Both the position numbers and the translations under genes were made by a program. 64,000 nucleotides of DNA from contig JAXRKP010001172.1 in assembly GCA_037039925.1 (NCBI GenBank), positions 35,001 through 99,000 of the forward strand. Direction: 5' to 3'. Origin of the DNA: Doris montereyensis. Taxonomy: Eukaryota > Mollusca > Gastropoda > Nudibranchia > Dorididae. Numbering within the stretch: position 1 is the stretch's first letter; each line of letters begins with the position of its first letter. Shown piece after piece: positions 1-10,800 of this stretch. The notes beneath the pieces were generated by a model. It saw only the letters and a program-made list of their open reading frames with translations, did no database searches and was not told the DNA's origin.

Positions 1-1345
1 TTTAGATCTTTTCTTCCAAGTGCCATACGAAAGATTGACCATACCTTACTTTGAAAACACATGGACGTTTTACTCACAATGTGACATGGAAATTGATGGA
101 TGATGAATGAATGATTTATGATAATTTAATTTGATGAATGTGTATGAAGCTAAACTGATTGGTCTATAATTATTTTTTAAAATGCTTTTTTTATACTTGT
201 TACTTCACCACACTATCTATTTACTCACCTTAGCATCTTTATATACTTCTCCTAAAATATATACATTTAATGATTAACTTAACTTAAGTTTGTTTTTAAT
301 TTAAATGCATTAATGTATTCTTTCATGTTTCAAACGGAGTTTGTGATAACATAAGTATTATTTCCTTTTTTTAAAGGATCAATAAAGTTGATTGAATTGA
401 ATTGAATTAGGCGCTTAGCTCTCCGACTGCCAATCTGTTCCATGATGATGCATCTTGCGCTTTCCCAGATCGGTGTTAACTTTTTTGCGTGGCTGTTTTT
501 TACTAGTGCTATTCATTGTGTAGTGACAGCAGAAGACGTACGCGATGACTTAAACATTTAAATGTTATCTATCTAACCATGTGAATCAACAGTATATATG
601 ACTAGATTTATTTAGATATACATCATAAAATTGTGAGAAACTTGTTGCTGTGGCATTCTCGACATCCTATGCGTGTCGTAGAGCAGACCGCTAGATCTAC
701 TTTTGCATTTTCACCCTTTCGAACTTTAGAAATCTATTGCTCAAGTCCAACTATCTTCTGTTCCCATATTATATATAATCTAATTAATAATTGAGTTTTT
801 TACATCATTCTTCTAAAAAATATGTTGTATCTCCCTGTGTCTAGATCGAGATCTATTTATTGAGAACTGCCACCAGATTGGATTCTCTTTAGATTATTTT
901 TTGAATCACCAAATCTCATATAGGCCAACTATTCAAGAAAACGTTGTGGCTTTTATAACAAGCTACACTGTATTACACTTTTGTCAGAGCGATAGTGTCA
1001 AAAATTAAAAACTTGTTTTATCTGATTTATTGAATGATTCAATGTGTTTTTTGTTTGTGATTTTCAGATTTTTCCATAAAAAGAAAAAAAAATCATTGAA
1101 ATCTTTTTTTGCCCCAATATTTTCGAATTTTTTTAGACAGAACCTTTGAAACAATGCTATTTGTTTCTGTTTTCATTCATCAATATGACTTTTTTTTTTT
1201 TTATGTAACAACCATCAGGTAAGTAGTTGAATCCTATTAAATGCATACATTTTTCCCTTTGTCATCTGATTACACTCTATAAATATTTAATACGCTGATT
1301 TGCATGTCATTATTATTAATATTATCACATTTCGCTTGCTCAGTG
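1..1345. other. AT-rich DNA without a recognisable gene
   Basis: No open frame of useful length or composition is visible on either strand. The only recognisable item is the retrotransposon-like tail at 381-408, listed separately. The stretch contains homopolymer A and T runs and scattered AGATCT words. Confidence 0.6.
376..408 (+). repeat. 3' tail of a non-LTR element, (ATTGA)n
   Basis: An AATAAA word at 381-386 is followed by GTTG and then three ATTGA-type units. A short pentamer tail after a terminal AATAAA is typical of the 3' ends of RTE/CR1-type retroelements and their SINE partners. The body upstream is too diverged for me to assign. Similar ATTCAATTCA words occur in the 26.6 kb minisatellite. 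Confidence 0.4.
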
Positions 1346-1655
1346 GTGTCGGTGGCCGAGCGGTTAAGTTGGAATCCTAGTAAAGCCAGGTCCGACGTTG
1401 TGTTCCTTGGGGAAAACACTTAACACGCACCCCCCCCCCCCACTCTACCCAGGTGCAAATGGAAGATATTTTACTTTGCAGGGACATTACAGACAGGAAG
1501 CTGCGAACCATCCATAAACAATGTCTAGATCTACTCACTAGCTTGAGAATAAAAACATGTGTCAGAGTAGCGTCCTGGCCAGGAGGTGATTATTGTCCCC
1601 TGTTCCGCTTTACGTTTATAGAAACTGGGATAAGCTCCTGTTCTATAGGCCTTAT
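1346..1655 (+). mobile_element. tRNA-derived SINE, family S1, rearranged copy
   Basis: The head (GTCGGTGGCCGAGCGGTTAA) resembles a pol III A box; it is joined early to the GGAATCCTAG / CCAGGTCCGACGTTGTG region that in other copies follows the B box, so the anticodon-like part is deleted. The tail (AGGAGGTGATTATTGTC through CTATAGGCCTTA) matches the copy at 54366-54655. Between head and tail sits a foreign block (1469-1540) that also occurs at 3092-3163, and a C10 tract. Confidence 0.7.
1469..1540 (+). repeat. 72 bp dispersed duplicate, copy 1
   Basis: About 90% identical to 3092-3163: both carry ACTTTGCA, GGACATTACA, GGAAGCTGCGAACCATCC and AATGTCTAGATCTACTCACT. In this copy it interrupts a SINE; at 3092 it stands in anonymous DNA. 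Confidence 0.75.
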
Positions 1656-1805
1656 TTGAAAGAATTTTACTTTCGTTTCCTTATTTCTGCGATTGTGGCG
1701 CACTACTAGCGTCCTCCTCCAGCCCTATGAGATTTTCTTGTGCCCCTAGAAGTTGAAAGGTTGTGATAGAATAGTGATTCTTTTCGTCTTTCTTCCTCTC
1801 TCACA

Positions 1806-2122
1806 GTACCGGGGAATCGGTAGTCCAGATGCAAGGTGTCTGCCTCAAGACCAAAAAGGTAGTGGGTTCGACTTCGAGCCCCGCCAACGGGTGAACATTT
1901 TTCTTTACTTTCGAGCAAAATCGACCCCCCCCCCCCCCCCCATCTGGTTCAGATAGGTGGATCGACACCTAGTCCCATTGGAGATTGACGATAAAAACGA
2001 GGTCCTGTGTGCAGATCACAACACACTGTGCTCGTTCCGGGCAAAATTAAAAATCATACCGAAAACCTCGAGATCACCATAGATCTAGTTGTAGATGTGG
2101 GTAAATCAAATCAAATTAAAAA
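1806..2122 (+). mobile_element. tRNA-related SINE, family S2
   Basis: The copy begins GGGGAATCGGTAGTCCAGATG, carries a B-box-like GGGTTCGACTTCGAGCCCCG, then TTTCGAGCAAAATC with a poly-C tract (1925-1940), GGTGGATCGACACC, TAGTCCCATTGGAGA, CAGATCACAACACACTG, and ends GTGGGTAAATCAAATCAAAT. The same order is seen at 15866-16138, 28788-29100 and, 5' truncated, at 9050-9235. The internal conserved block and the TCAAAT tail identify it as a retroposed SINE rather than a tRNA gene. Confidence 0.75.
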
Positions 2123-2124
2123 AA

Positions 2125-3090
2125 AAACAACAACTCGCAGTACCTGACTGTGTATGTGATAGATTCCCGTAAACATAATCCTCCCAGCCTATTGTTCGTA
2201 TTGCAACAGCAAGCTGTCTCTCAAGAGAATATTTGCCAATCTCCCCCATTACAATGTAGTGAAACCAATAATGGTATTGACAAGGAGAACAACAGAAATT
2301 GAAATGCTAACATATAAGAATGCTTTGAAATCAAAGCACGGCAATGAGAGCAAATCATACCCAAACAGGTGTGTGAGGAGGAGGAGTGAGAGTATTGTTT
2401 ACACACACGGTCAGTTACGCTTTACTTAACGACGGACGCGGTTACGCCCATTCCGATGAAAAGCTTCAGCCAATCAGAGCACGCGAAGCAGTCCTTCACT
2501 GCGTAATCAGTCCATATACGGTCAATGCGTAAAAGTTGTAGACCATTTTTTTCTCACGCTCACAGGGGTGCCATTCTTTAAGTCCACAAACCTAGGTGAA
2601 GGGCGGTTTGAAGAGAAAGCCAGACAGTATGCTGTGCTCTGTATCGATACCAATTTTGTCATTATTTTCAGTTTTTCACAAGAAACCGTCGGCTTGTCAC
2701 AAAAAGTAGATCTAGATCTAGGTATTTTATTATTAAACACGTTTTGAAACAAAATCAATGAGTCTTAAGCATTGCATACATGTTATCTTGGGTCAAATCC
2801 ATTCTATATGATGTGTTTAAGGTTGAGGAATGAAGATATTATCTTGACAAAATGGATTCGATTTTTTTTCTTGTCGAAAATTACGATTTCTTTTACCGAA
2901 CCATGGCCTTCAATAATTAATTGGTTTCACTCAGTGCTTCAACTTCAATAATCTTGAGACAGCTGTGTTTACAACGGTGTGTCTGTAATTTAGTGCAATA
3001 TTACTGTACTTAAGTAGTGTTATGATAGGTAAGAAGAGGTGAAAACCTTAACAATTTGTATGCAAAGATTGATTTCAGATTTCAGATTTT
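2125..3090. other. Anonymous intergenic DNA
   Basis: No gene seen. Minus-strand open frames at 2221-2406 and 2522-2758 have no recognisable domain and no related copy elsewhere in the window. Confidence 0.5.
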
Positions 3091-3091
3091 T

Positions 3092-3163
3092 ATCTCACTT
3101 TGCAAGGACATTACACACAGGAAGCTGCGAACCATCCATAAACAATGTCTAGATCTACTCACT
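3092..3163 (+). repeat. 72 bp dispersed duplicate, copy 2
   Basis: Partner of 1469-1540. It is flanked here by TAGATC-rich DNA, so it is not obviously part of a SINE. Direction is the same in both copies. Confidence 0.75.
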
Positions 3164-3815
3164 TTAGACTGCCGATATCTAGAGCTTGATCTAGAATCTA
3201 GGCCTATAGATCTTGGATCTAGTCTAAAACTGGCTCTCCTTCAACATTCACACATCTTTTTGTTCTGAGTGGATGATACCTAACACTCAGTAACAACATC
3301 TCTCGCAATTTTAAAGTCAGGCCATCGGCATCACTCATGTTGCATGGAGTCAGAATTTGCTTTTGCTCAAGTCAAAAGTCAACACTTAATCATATCTCCT
3401 TTAGAATCTAAACCTGAATCAATAAAGCTTATTCTTCTACAGTCAATGCAAAACTTAAAAACAAAGTTTGTGTGGAATTTTCTTGGGATATGTTGCGTGG
3501 TTTTGAAAGCCCAGCACCAGACTATTCACCATTAATGACGGATGGACATCAGCACTGTTCGCCTGTAATGGTGAATGGACCCCAGCACTATTCGTCATTA
3601 ATGATGAATGATGGTCCTCACCATGATTCCAGTTAATGACGAATAGATCTACACACATTGTAACTCAATCATTGTAATATAGTGTAATAAATTATAACAC
3701 CTCTGTTATTATTTGACATTAAGATCCTATACCATATTATTTTCTTCCTGTGTCGACAATTTAACATTAGATTAGATCTAGATCAATGACAATCTAGGAT
3801 GTGACGTATAGGATT

Positions 3816-3919
<104 letters not shown>

Positions 3920-4258
3920 ACACATAGTTCCACACAGCTGACAAGTTAATGACATGGGAGGGGCCTTGGTGATGCCATAATACATGTCAATGTCACGGTA
4001 CTGCACTCTCATTTATCTGCTAATTTCACTGACAGTCATTTTCTTGAACAGTGAATATTATTAAGTGTGTGTGTGTGTGAGAGAGAGAGGGAGCAAGATG
4101 AAACGAAATAGTAAAGGGATAGAAGTATGACCTACCAGTAACACGCGTCAATCTCCTGCGAGAGAGGGATAATTTTTTTGTGATCCCGGGTATTTTGCCA
4201 TTAATGACGAGTAGTCACTTCGTTGTTGAAATTATATTGCATTGCAATTTTGTTAGAA

Positions 4259-4628
4259 AGGTTTCTTTTTTGGTTGACCAGATAGGCTTTATTATAATGA
4301 TATAATGCAAAGGTGGGAAAATTTCCTGTTTGGTTCACCCGATAGGCTTTATTATATGATATGGGGAAGTTTTTGGTTCACCCGAGAGGCTTTATTATAT
4401 GATATATGCAAAGGTGGGGAAGTTTCCTTTTGGTTCACCCGAGAGGCTTTATTATATATGATATATGCAAAGGTGGGGAAATTTCCTTTTTGGTTCACCC
4501 GAGAGGCTTTATTATATGATATAATGCAAAGGTGGGGAAGTTTCCTTTTGGTTCACCCGATAGGCTTTATTTATGATATATTTCAAAGATAGAAGTTTCC
4601 TTTTGGTTCACCCGATAGGCTTTATTAT
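4259..4628 (+). repeat. ~58 bp minisatellite, left part
   Basis: About six tandem units of 42-61 bp with the core GGCTTTATTATATGATATA, GCAAAGGTGGGGAAGTTTCC, TTTTGGTTCACCCGA. The array resumes at 6577 after the LINE, so the two parts were one array before the insertion. Unit length varies by small deletions in the ATGATATA part. Confidence 0.9.
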
Positions 4629-6576
4629 TCTCTTTCTTTCTTTCTTTATCAGTTCCTATTCTACCTTTCGGTGTATGGGTTATTGGCATCTGCACGTAGT
4701 AGTTTGTCTGCCTCTCCCTTGGTTTTTAATAATTTCTGGATAAACTTGATCTGCTCATTGGGCTTTTCCTAATTTCATTTTTTCTTATAGCTGTTTTGAT
4801 TTTTTCTATTGATATAATCTACATCTTCAACTGTCTCCTCTGGATTACTTGTTACTAATGTTACTCTTACTAATTGATCTTTACTCCTTGTTTCCTATGT
4901 TCTGGAAATGTAATTGGTGAAAATATTTTCTCCTTGTTTCCACGATTTCGCTGTCTTCTTTCATTATTTCTCCTTTGGCATTCTTAATTTGTCGTATTGG
5001 GCATGCTTTGGTCTTTCTCATGCTCTTCATTGCCCCCAGAATAGCTTTTGATTTCCTTGATAGCTTTCTTGAAATCTTTGTCCAAACTCTTCCCATTGTT
5101 CCTGTTTTGCTTTCCAAACTTCCTCTTGGCGCTAGTTCTTTTATTCACGTAATCTATCCTATCCTCTGGTCTCTTTGTTTGCAAGTATTTCTTCCGGGCA
5201 TCCTTCTTTTCTTTGATCTTAGTTTTAACATTCTCATTCAACTATGCTGTTCTTTTCCCATCTCTTTTAATTTGTTTCTTACCACAGAGCTCTTCAGTAC
5301 AACTGAGGAGTGTTTCTTCATACATTTGCCACTTTTCTTCTATTGTGCTATCATTCAGATCCATCTGTCTTTCACTGATAAATCTTTTTATCGTAGATCG
5401 GTATGTACCTGTTTTACAACTGGTTTATTTAGTTCCTCTATTTTGAGTTTAGTAGCTTTCTTCTCTTTCCTTTTCTGTTTGTTTTCTTCAGTCAGTAATC
5501 TCATTTTTGGCAATCACTAGGTGATGATCACTAAATATTTCTGCTCCTCTGTTTACTCTTGCATCCATCCATTGTACTGTAAAAAAAGGGAGCTGCTAAC
5601 TATTATGTAGTCTATCATTGACTTTTCACACCTGTCTTCATTTACTCTTGTACATTTGTGGATCTTTATAAGAAAAAAGGTGTTGGCTATTTTCATGTTA
5701 TTCTTTAGGCTCTCCATTTGGAGAAGTTGTTGTCTCTCCTTCTTTACCTATTACTCCACCTGATGTTTCTATATTGTTGCCTATCCTAGTATTTAAATCT
5801 TCTAAAACCATTAGTTCCTGTTTGGGTTTAAGATTCTCTGCAGCTATTTGTAAATCGTTTTCGAAAGTATCTTTTTCTTCTTTAGTTGGTGTCTTTGTTT
5901 GGTCCATAAGCCATAAGCTATTAATAATTTAATTTCTCGTCCTTTTGGTTTAATATTTACCTCTAATAGCCGTGGGCTTATAAATTTCCAGCTTTCTAGT
6001 AGCTTGTCATGCCTTTTATGCACTAGGAGACCTACTCCTGCTCTAGCTCTATCTTTGACATCTACTCCTGAGAAGATTCAAATATTATTTGGTCCTACAT
6101 TTTCTATTCCTTGTCCTTTTTTCTTTGTTTCTGTAATAGCCACAATTTCTACTTTGAATTTTTCCATTTCTTCAACTAATTCTATCTCTTTTCTATTTAT
6201 TCCATGATCCAAAAATCACAGTCGGTGTTTGTTTTCATTTTCGTCGTTGAAAGGTCAGGCCGGGTATGTTATATATAATATGTATTTCTCTGCATCAGTT
6301 AGGTTTCAGATAAGCAGGGGATTAGCCTACTGTAATGTAGATGGTAGATGGTGGAGCTGCCACCTTGAGGCCCCTACCAGGCCTTGTTATTTTTTGTCAG
6401 AGTTAACTCCCTTAGCCTTTGGTCATTCAAGACCAGCCTGCAAGGCAGCAGGTTGTTATTTTTTTGTCAGGGTTAACTCCCTTAGCCTTTGATCAATCAA
6501 GAGCGGCCTGCAAGAGAGCAGAAGACTCATGGAGGCTGGGATCATCTATTCCCGTACAGATGCTTACCTGTCTCAG
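4629..6576 (-). mobile_element. Internally deleted endonuclease-type LINE (copy L1), within minisatellite
   Basis: Read on the minus strand, the 5' end is at 6576 and holds a 5' UTR with two 69 bp monomers (about 6395-6535) and one 42 bp unit (about 6300-6340). A decayed ORF then gives an APE-type endonuclease: a fragment at 5698-5907 includes AENLKPKQELMVLEDLNTR and GKEGETTTSPNGE, matching the BovB/CFDP2-like endonuclease style. The linker region before RT (4984-5241) is Lys-rich. RT core and C-terminus are missing: the sequence jumps near 4690 straight to the 3' end, which closes with a (GAAA)n tail at 4629-4648. The word GGCTTTATTAT borders both ends (4618-4628, 6577-6587), consistent with an 11 bp target duplication, although this word is also part of the array unit. 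Confidence 0.8.
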
Positions 6577-7265
6577 GGCTTTATTATATATGATATATTG
6601 CAAAGGCAGGGAAGTTTTTGGTTCACCACATATGCTTTATTATATTTATATACATGATATAATGCAACGGTGGAGAAGCTTCCTTTTTGGTTCACCAGAT
6701 AGGCTTTATTAGGATATATGATGCAAAGGTGGAGAAGATTCCTTTTTGGTTCACCAGATAGGCTTTATTATATATATACATGATATAATGCAAAGGTGGA
6801 GAAGTTTCCTTTTTGTTCACCAGATAGGCTTTATTATCACCAGATAGGATATGATTGCAAAGATGGAGAAGTTTCCTTTTTGGTTCACCAGATAGGCTTT
6901 ATTAGGATATATTGTAAAGATGGAGAAGTTTCCTTTTTGGTTCACCAGACAGGCTTTATTATGATATATGATGCAAAGGTGGAGAAGTTTCCTTTTTGGT
7001 TCACCAGATAGGCTTTATTAGGATATATGATGCAAAGGTGGAGAAGTTTCCTTTTTGGTTCACCAGATAGGCTTTATTAGGATATATTGCAAAGATGGAG
7101 AAGTTTCCTTTTGGTTCACCAGATAGGCTTTATTATGATATATGATGCAAAGATGGAGAAGTTTCCTTTTTGGTTCACCTGATATTGATATTCTATAAAT
7201 ATGTGGATATGATTTAATTGTTGAGATGGGGAAGTTTCTTTTGTTGGTTCATCCGATAGGCTATA
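6577..7265 (+). repeat. ~58 bp minisatellite, right part
   Basis: About eleven more units of the array that begins at 4259. Units here favour TTCACCAGATAGGC and GATGCAAAGGTGGAGAAG, whereas the left units have TTCACCCGAGAGGC and GGTGGGGAAG. The two sides have therefore diverged or homogenised separately. Confidence 0.9.
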
Positions 7266-7295
7266 TATATAATATTGTAGCCGCACACTTACAAA

Positions 7296-7497
7296 CACAA
7301 CACACACGTCCACGCATACACCCAACAACACCGCTATCAAGTTTCAACCACCGTGAGAAGTCACCCACTGAGGTGTGTTGTTTTACCAGATGTGAAGGCT
7401 TTTCTTCCATTTGGTCTGACCAATTGAGTGAATTCTCGCTGTGGTTGAAAGATGATAGCGGTATCGTTGGATGTATGCATGGACGTGTGTGTTGGTG
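7296..7497. mobile_element. Foldback element with ~56-70 bp inverted arms
   Basis: The left arm (7296-7351) reads CACAACACACACGTCCACGC, then ACACCGCTATCAAGTTTCAACCAC; the right arm (7441-7497) is its imperfect reverse complement, with weaker pairing inward to about 7364 and 7427. The centre is roughly 60 bp. The corresponding places upstream of copies B and C lack this block and go straight to ACAACATTGC, so it is an A-specific insertion, probably a foldback MITE. Confidence 0.7.
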
Positions 7498-7545
7498 TTT
7501 TACAACATTGCTCATCTGGCAATAACTTTTGATCTCTATCAACAG

Positions 7546-7786
7546 GTCTTTTGATGATAGTCCTGGTCTCGTGGTGACATTACAGCAACTTGAGATGTGT
7601 AGAGCCATCTAGAAAGGCAGATTCAAGAAAAGACGCTTTCGTTTTTACACAAAAACTTGCTTTACCTGCATGTTAATGAGGACAATTCTGATGAACAGCA
7701 TGTACCACCTAAATCTGTGTCCAAAGTTATTTCAAGATCAGGCAACCTTTTATCTGAACCATTCCCTTTGATAGATTTTCCAGAAC
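7546..7786 (+). other. Conserved 5' leader of zinc-finger copy A
   Basis: The block CAATAACTTTTGATCTCTAT, GGTGACATTACAG, TGTGTAGAGCC(A/G)TCTAGAA and GGCAGATTCAAGAAAA is shared by copy A here, copy B (36560-36860) and copy C (reverse complement, about 55470-55740). The frame carries stops, so this is probably an untranslated leader or first exon. A possible acceptor AACAG|G lies at 7545 but its pyrimidine tract is poor. Conservation across three copies shows that the whole 5' region was duplicated with the gene. Confidence 0.55.
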
Positions 7787-8774
7787 ATGACAACTGTGAA
7801 AGAAGAACCAAACACATCCAATTTACATTCTACTTCTTCTGTTGATGATCTCAGAGACGATGTTCTCAATGATGTAAAGCCAAGTATTGCAGAGTTACTT
7901 ATATCAAACGCTGAATTATGGCAACAAGAGGACCTTAGTGGCTTTCCGTCCTTATCAACCGCTCAACTGTCCACTAGGAGAGATGATAAGTCAGGAGCCA
8001 ATACAGAAAATGTGTTAGCGCCTGAATCTTCACCCATTCCTGTATTGTGTGTCGAGAATAGAGCTGTGAAAAATGCTTGTGACCTATGTTGTAAACCAAT
8101 CTCTCAAGGGGAGCAAGTCAGCATTGAACTATTTGAACACTGTTTGAAAAAGAAGCCAGATGGAGTATTTCAGCCCTCTGAAACGGAAGAAACGGGTTTG
8201 GATCAGTCACCTGTTGATTATTTAGTTTCAGAAAATGCCGATGGTTCGGAAACAAACTATGCCGACATTAAACCACTTTGTAGGAATACCCTGTCTTCAG
8301 GGGGATAATAAATGTAGACTCTTCGATACATGACTCAACAATGAAAATTTCAAGATATTGCATCAAGAACAAAACCAAAGTTACGATATATTGTCTGGTA
8401 CAGTTATTACAAAAGTTGCTATGAATGCAACGCACTGCACAAGAACAAGTGAAATGGATTGCACTGATATAAAGACAGAATACACTGATGAACTTGTCCC
8501 AGGACAGTCAAAGAGAGTAGTAGGCCATTTAGATGTAAAGACAGAATACACTGATGAACTTGTCCCAGGACAGTCGGAGAGAGTAGTAGGCCATTTGGAC
8601 ACAGTGAGTCATGATGATAAAAACTGCAGCAAGGTGGAAGATTCCATAACCGATAAGGATTATGCTTTTAACATTGATCAGCACACACGACCCATCTGTG
8701 CATTGGCCCAAAGAGAATCTGTATTCTCTCAACATCTGTCAACATCATGTGAAGAACCAGAGCTTGATGATAAG
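7787..8774 (+). CDS. N-terminal part of C2H2 zinc-finger gene, copy A (frame-broken)
   Basis: The start ATG at 7787 gives MTTVKEEPNTSNLHS, shared with copy C. No KRAB, BTB, SCAN or ZAD domain is recognised; the region is acidic and Ser-rich with the conserved block SNAELWQQEDLSGFPSLSTA, also in B and C. The first frame stops at 8305-8307 (GGGGGATAA). Homology to copy B resumes in another frame (IINVDSSIHDSTMK), and a single-base deletion near 8348 shifts again to the frame from 8358. That frame carries two 22-residue repeats (DVKTEYTDELVPGQSERVVG plus HL) at 8466-8597 and ends LDDK at a good donor AAG|GTAAGC (8775). VKEE and VKTE fit the SUMO consensus. The donor phase is 0, whereas the finger exon at 24159 needs phase 1, so one more exon is missing from this model or the two parts are not spliced directly. 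Confidence 0.65.
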
Positions 8775-8837
8775 GTAAGCGTTGGCAGTAGCCTATCTTG
8801 TATGTTTAATATGATTGCGTCCTTTATTATAGTACAT

Positions 8838-8868
8838 ATTATATATATATATATATATATAAAAATAC

Positions 8869-8910
<42 letters not shown>
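8838..8910 (+). repeat. (AT)n microsatellite in intron of copy A
   Basis: Two AT runs separated by AAAAATACAT lie about 60 bp after the donor. In copy B the same point of the intron instead carries the LTR-like insertion at 38330. Confidence 0.9.
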
Positions 8911-8912
<2 letters not shown>

Positions 8913-9049
8913 GCCATGTGTATGTGCAAAATTTACATTCTACAAACAGAATGATTAGTAGATTAGTAAGGAACAGCATTTTAATACATTATTTGATTCA
9001 CTGTATTGTTTCTAAACATTCACCTCATTCTCTGATAGCTTTCATCAAA

Positions 9050-9235
9050 ACAGGTAGGTATATCAACGCTTAGTCCCATCGGTGCAGATCACAACACTCT
9101 GTGCGCGTTAAAGATCCCTTGGCTGTTTATATATATATATATATATAGGGCAGTCTAGGCAAAAATAAAAAAGATAAAATTCCACCAAAAACCCAGGGAT
9201 CACCATCTTAGTTGTGGGTAAATTAAACTCCAGCT
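9050..9235 (+). mobile_element. SINE S2, 5'-truncated
   Basis: Starts inside the family at CAGGTAGGTATATCAACGC and runs through CATCGGTGCAGATCACAAC, GCGCGTTAAAGATCCCTTGG, a (TA)n insertion and CCAGGGATCACCATC to GTTGTGGGTAAATTAAA. The pol III head is absent. Confidence 0.7.
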
Positions 9236-9344
9236 AAAGATTCAGATAGAGTGAATAATATTTTTTTCTAATTAAGGCCATGTCATCATCTCATCAATGA
9301 AAAAAAAAATGCTCCGTGTTATGTTTGTTTTATATGATATATCA

Positions 9345-9905
9345 CGTTCATTGGTCTGTCTTTCTTTATCCGTTTCCATTCTATCTTCCGGTGTGGGATT
9401 TATATGGCTGAAGTGATCTTTCTCCAGGCTACCCTGTCCTGACATTTTCTGTTTCTTTCTGTGAAAGTTGAATTTGTTTGCTTTAGTTCCTCTTTTATTA
9501 TATCTCCATCCTACTTTCTTTGAGGTAGATTTACCTTTTGGTCTTTTACCTTGGGTTTTAGCATTGCATATTACTGGACTAGCTATATTCTCTAGATTTT
9601 ATTTAAATGTCCAAAACCATCTGAGCAGATTTGTTTCTATCTTGGTTTTAGTTTCATCTGGCTTGGTTTGATCTCTTATTGTTGTGTTTCTGATTTTGTC
9701 TCTTTACTCCACTTTTAGTTTTCCTACTACTCTTCTAAGATATTTCATTTCATTTGCCTGTACTTTACTGTATTCCAATATCCATACTGTCTAGGGTCCA
9801 TGTTTCACTGCCAAAGAGGAGAAGAGGACAATAAACTGTGTTGCATTATACTGCCATTTTGGTTTTTGTTGACAATGCTTTTATAAATTACTAATACCAG
9901 TACAG
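9345..9905 (-). mobile_element. 3' part of endonuclease-type LINE (copy L2, distal piece)
   Basis: The minus strand matches the C-terminal/3' region of the copy at 29605-30540: shared words include ACCAAAATGGCAGTATA, GTCCTCTTCTCCTCTTTGGC, GGTAAAAGACCAAAAGG and CAGGACAGGG. The 3' end lies near 9350 (GATAAAGAAAGACAG). Continuation toward 5' is found at 11440-13105, the gap being filled by a Helitron scrap. Confidence 0.7.
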
Positions 9906-9943
9906 CAAGCCTGTTTACAAAATGGATAAACAATGCTAGAGAT

Positions 9944-10330
9944 CTATTGAATGTTCAAATCTAAATGAGTATTCCACTGAGCACGATTCTCCAGTTCATT
10001 TTGTGGATCATGTATGTAAATTTGTGCAAACTTAGGTTTATCACCATCTTCTGGCATTAAATGATCTATACGATGATGGACCTCACCATTAATTCGAAAG
10101 GTGTCATCATTTGCTCCCAGAGATGCAAAGGCCAAAATGTTGTTGTATGCACGAACATTTAAACGAAATTGCTTGACAGCAACATCATTTTCTAAAAACG
10201 GGTCTTTCATAAGAGGAGGAGTTGTCTGTAGTGGAGGAAGAATGACTTGTCCATTTGCACAGCAGAGACTATTAGTTTCTTCTCTTAACATTAACAGCTT
10301 TGCTTGACAGAAGTTGCAATCTACTTCCAT
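9944..10330 (-). pseudogene. Helitron Rep/helicase protein fragment
   Basis: This 128-codon minus-strand frame has the layout of the region just before the Rep domain of Helitron helicases: CNFCQAKLLMLREE near residue 5, a CCANGQVILPPL block, then FRLNVRAYNNILAFASLGAN, FRINGEVHHRIDHLMPEDG and FAQIYIHDPQNELENR. Rep catalytic HUH motifs and the helicase are not found downstream (toward 9905), so this is a fragment. Upstream on the minus strand (10330-10900) the DNA is made of AGATCT-rich, Asp/Leu-coding repeats with AKRKRE-like stretches that may be the degenerate N-terminus. It lies between two pieces of one LINE, so it seems to have landed in that LINE. Confidence 0.7.
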
Positions 10331-10394
10331 GGCAGACAGCTGGTGTCTCTGTACATTAGGGAAATGATCTAGATCTATATCATTCTCTTGATCT

Positions 10395-10800
10395 ATACGC
10401 AGGTCTTAATGAGCTGTGTCTAGATCTAGATTTATTTGGTCTTGAATCAAAGCCTCATTTCTATAACAACGTATTTGGAAGTCTACTTCATGCAGGGATT
10501 GGACCGGGTATTGGTCATTGGTCTATATCTAGAGAATCTGCTCTTGCTTCTGTATTATTATCTAGATCTGGTCTAGATTCTAGATTTAGATCTACATCAT
10601 CGTCAACATTGTAACGTGAAGTTGACAGAACCTCACGTTTTCGCTTTGCCCTTGCTTCTAGATCTAGATCTATGTTGTTATCATTATCTAGAGCTAGATC
10701 TGGCCTTGATTTTAGATCTACGTCATTGTCAACATTGTTACCTGTGCGGGGATTTGACTATCTTTCGTTTTTGCTTGGCATTTCGAGTATGGTAGTTAAG
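10395..10800. repeat. TAGATC-rich imperfect ~120 bp tandem duplication
   Basis: Two related blocks, about 10540-10660 and 10665-10790, each contain TCTAGAT(C)TGG, a TAGATCTAC(A/G)TCAT run and GTCAACATTGT. On the minus strand they encode NVDDDVDLN-like peptides and may be part of the Helitron-like frame. Confidence 0.5.

Noticed and set aside
4305..7011. Frames of WFTREALLYDI / PFWFTR type
   Set aside because: Products of the ~58 bp minisatellite, not genes.
8775..8954. Hydrophobic extension of the A N-terminal frame (SCMFNMIASFIIVHIIYIY)
   Set aside because: It is intron read-through after a strong donor GTAAGC that is conserved in copy B; the tail is encoded by (AT)n.
9036..9053. Possible 15 bp mini-exon between AG and GTAGGT in the A intron
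   Set aside because: The apparent donor belongs to the inserted SINE S2 and nothing comparable is seen in the B intron.
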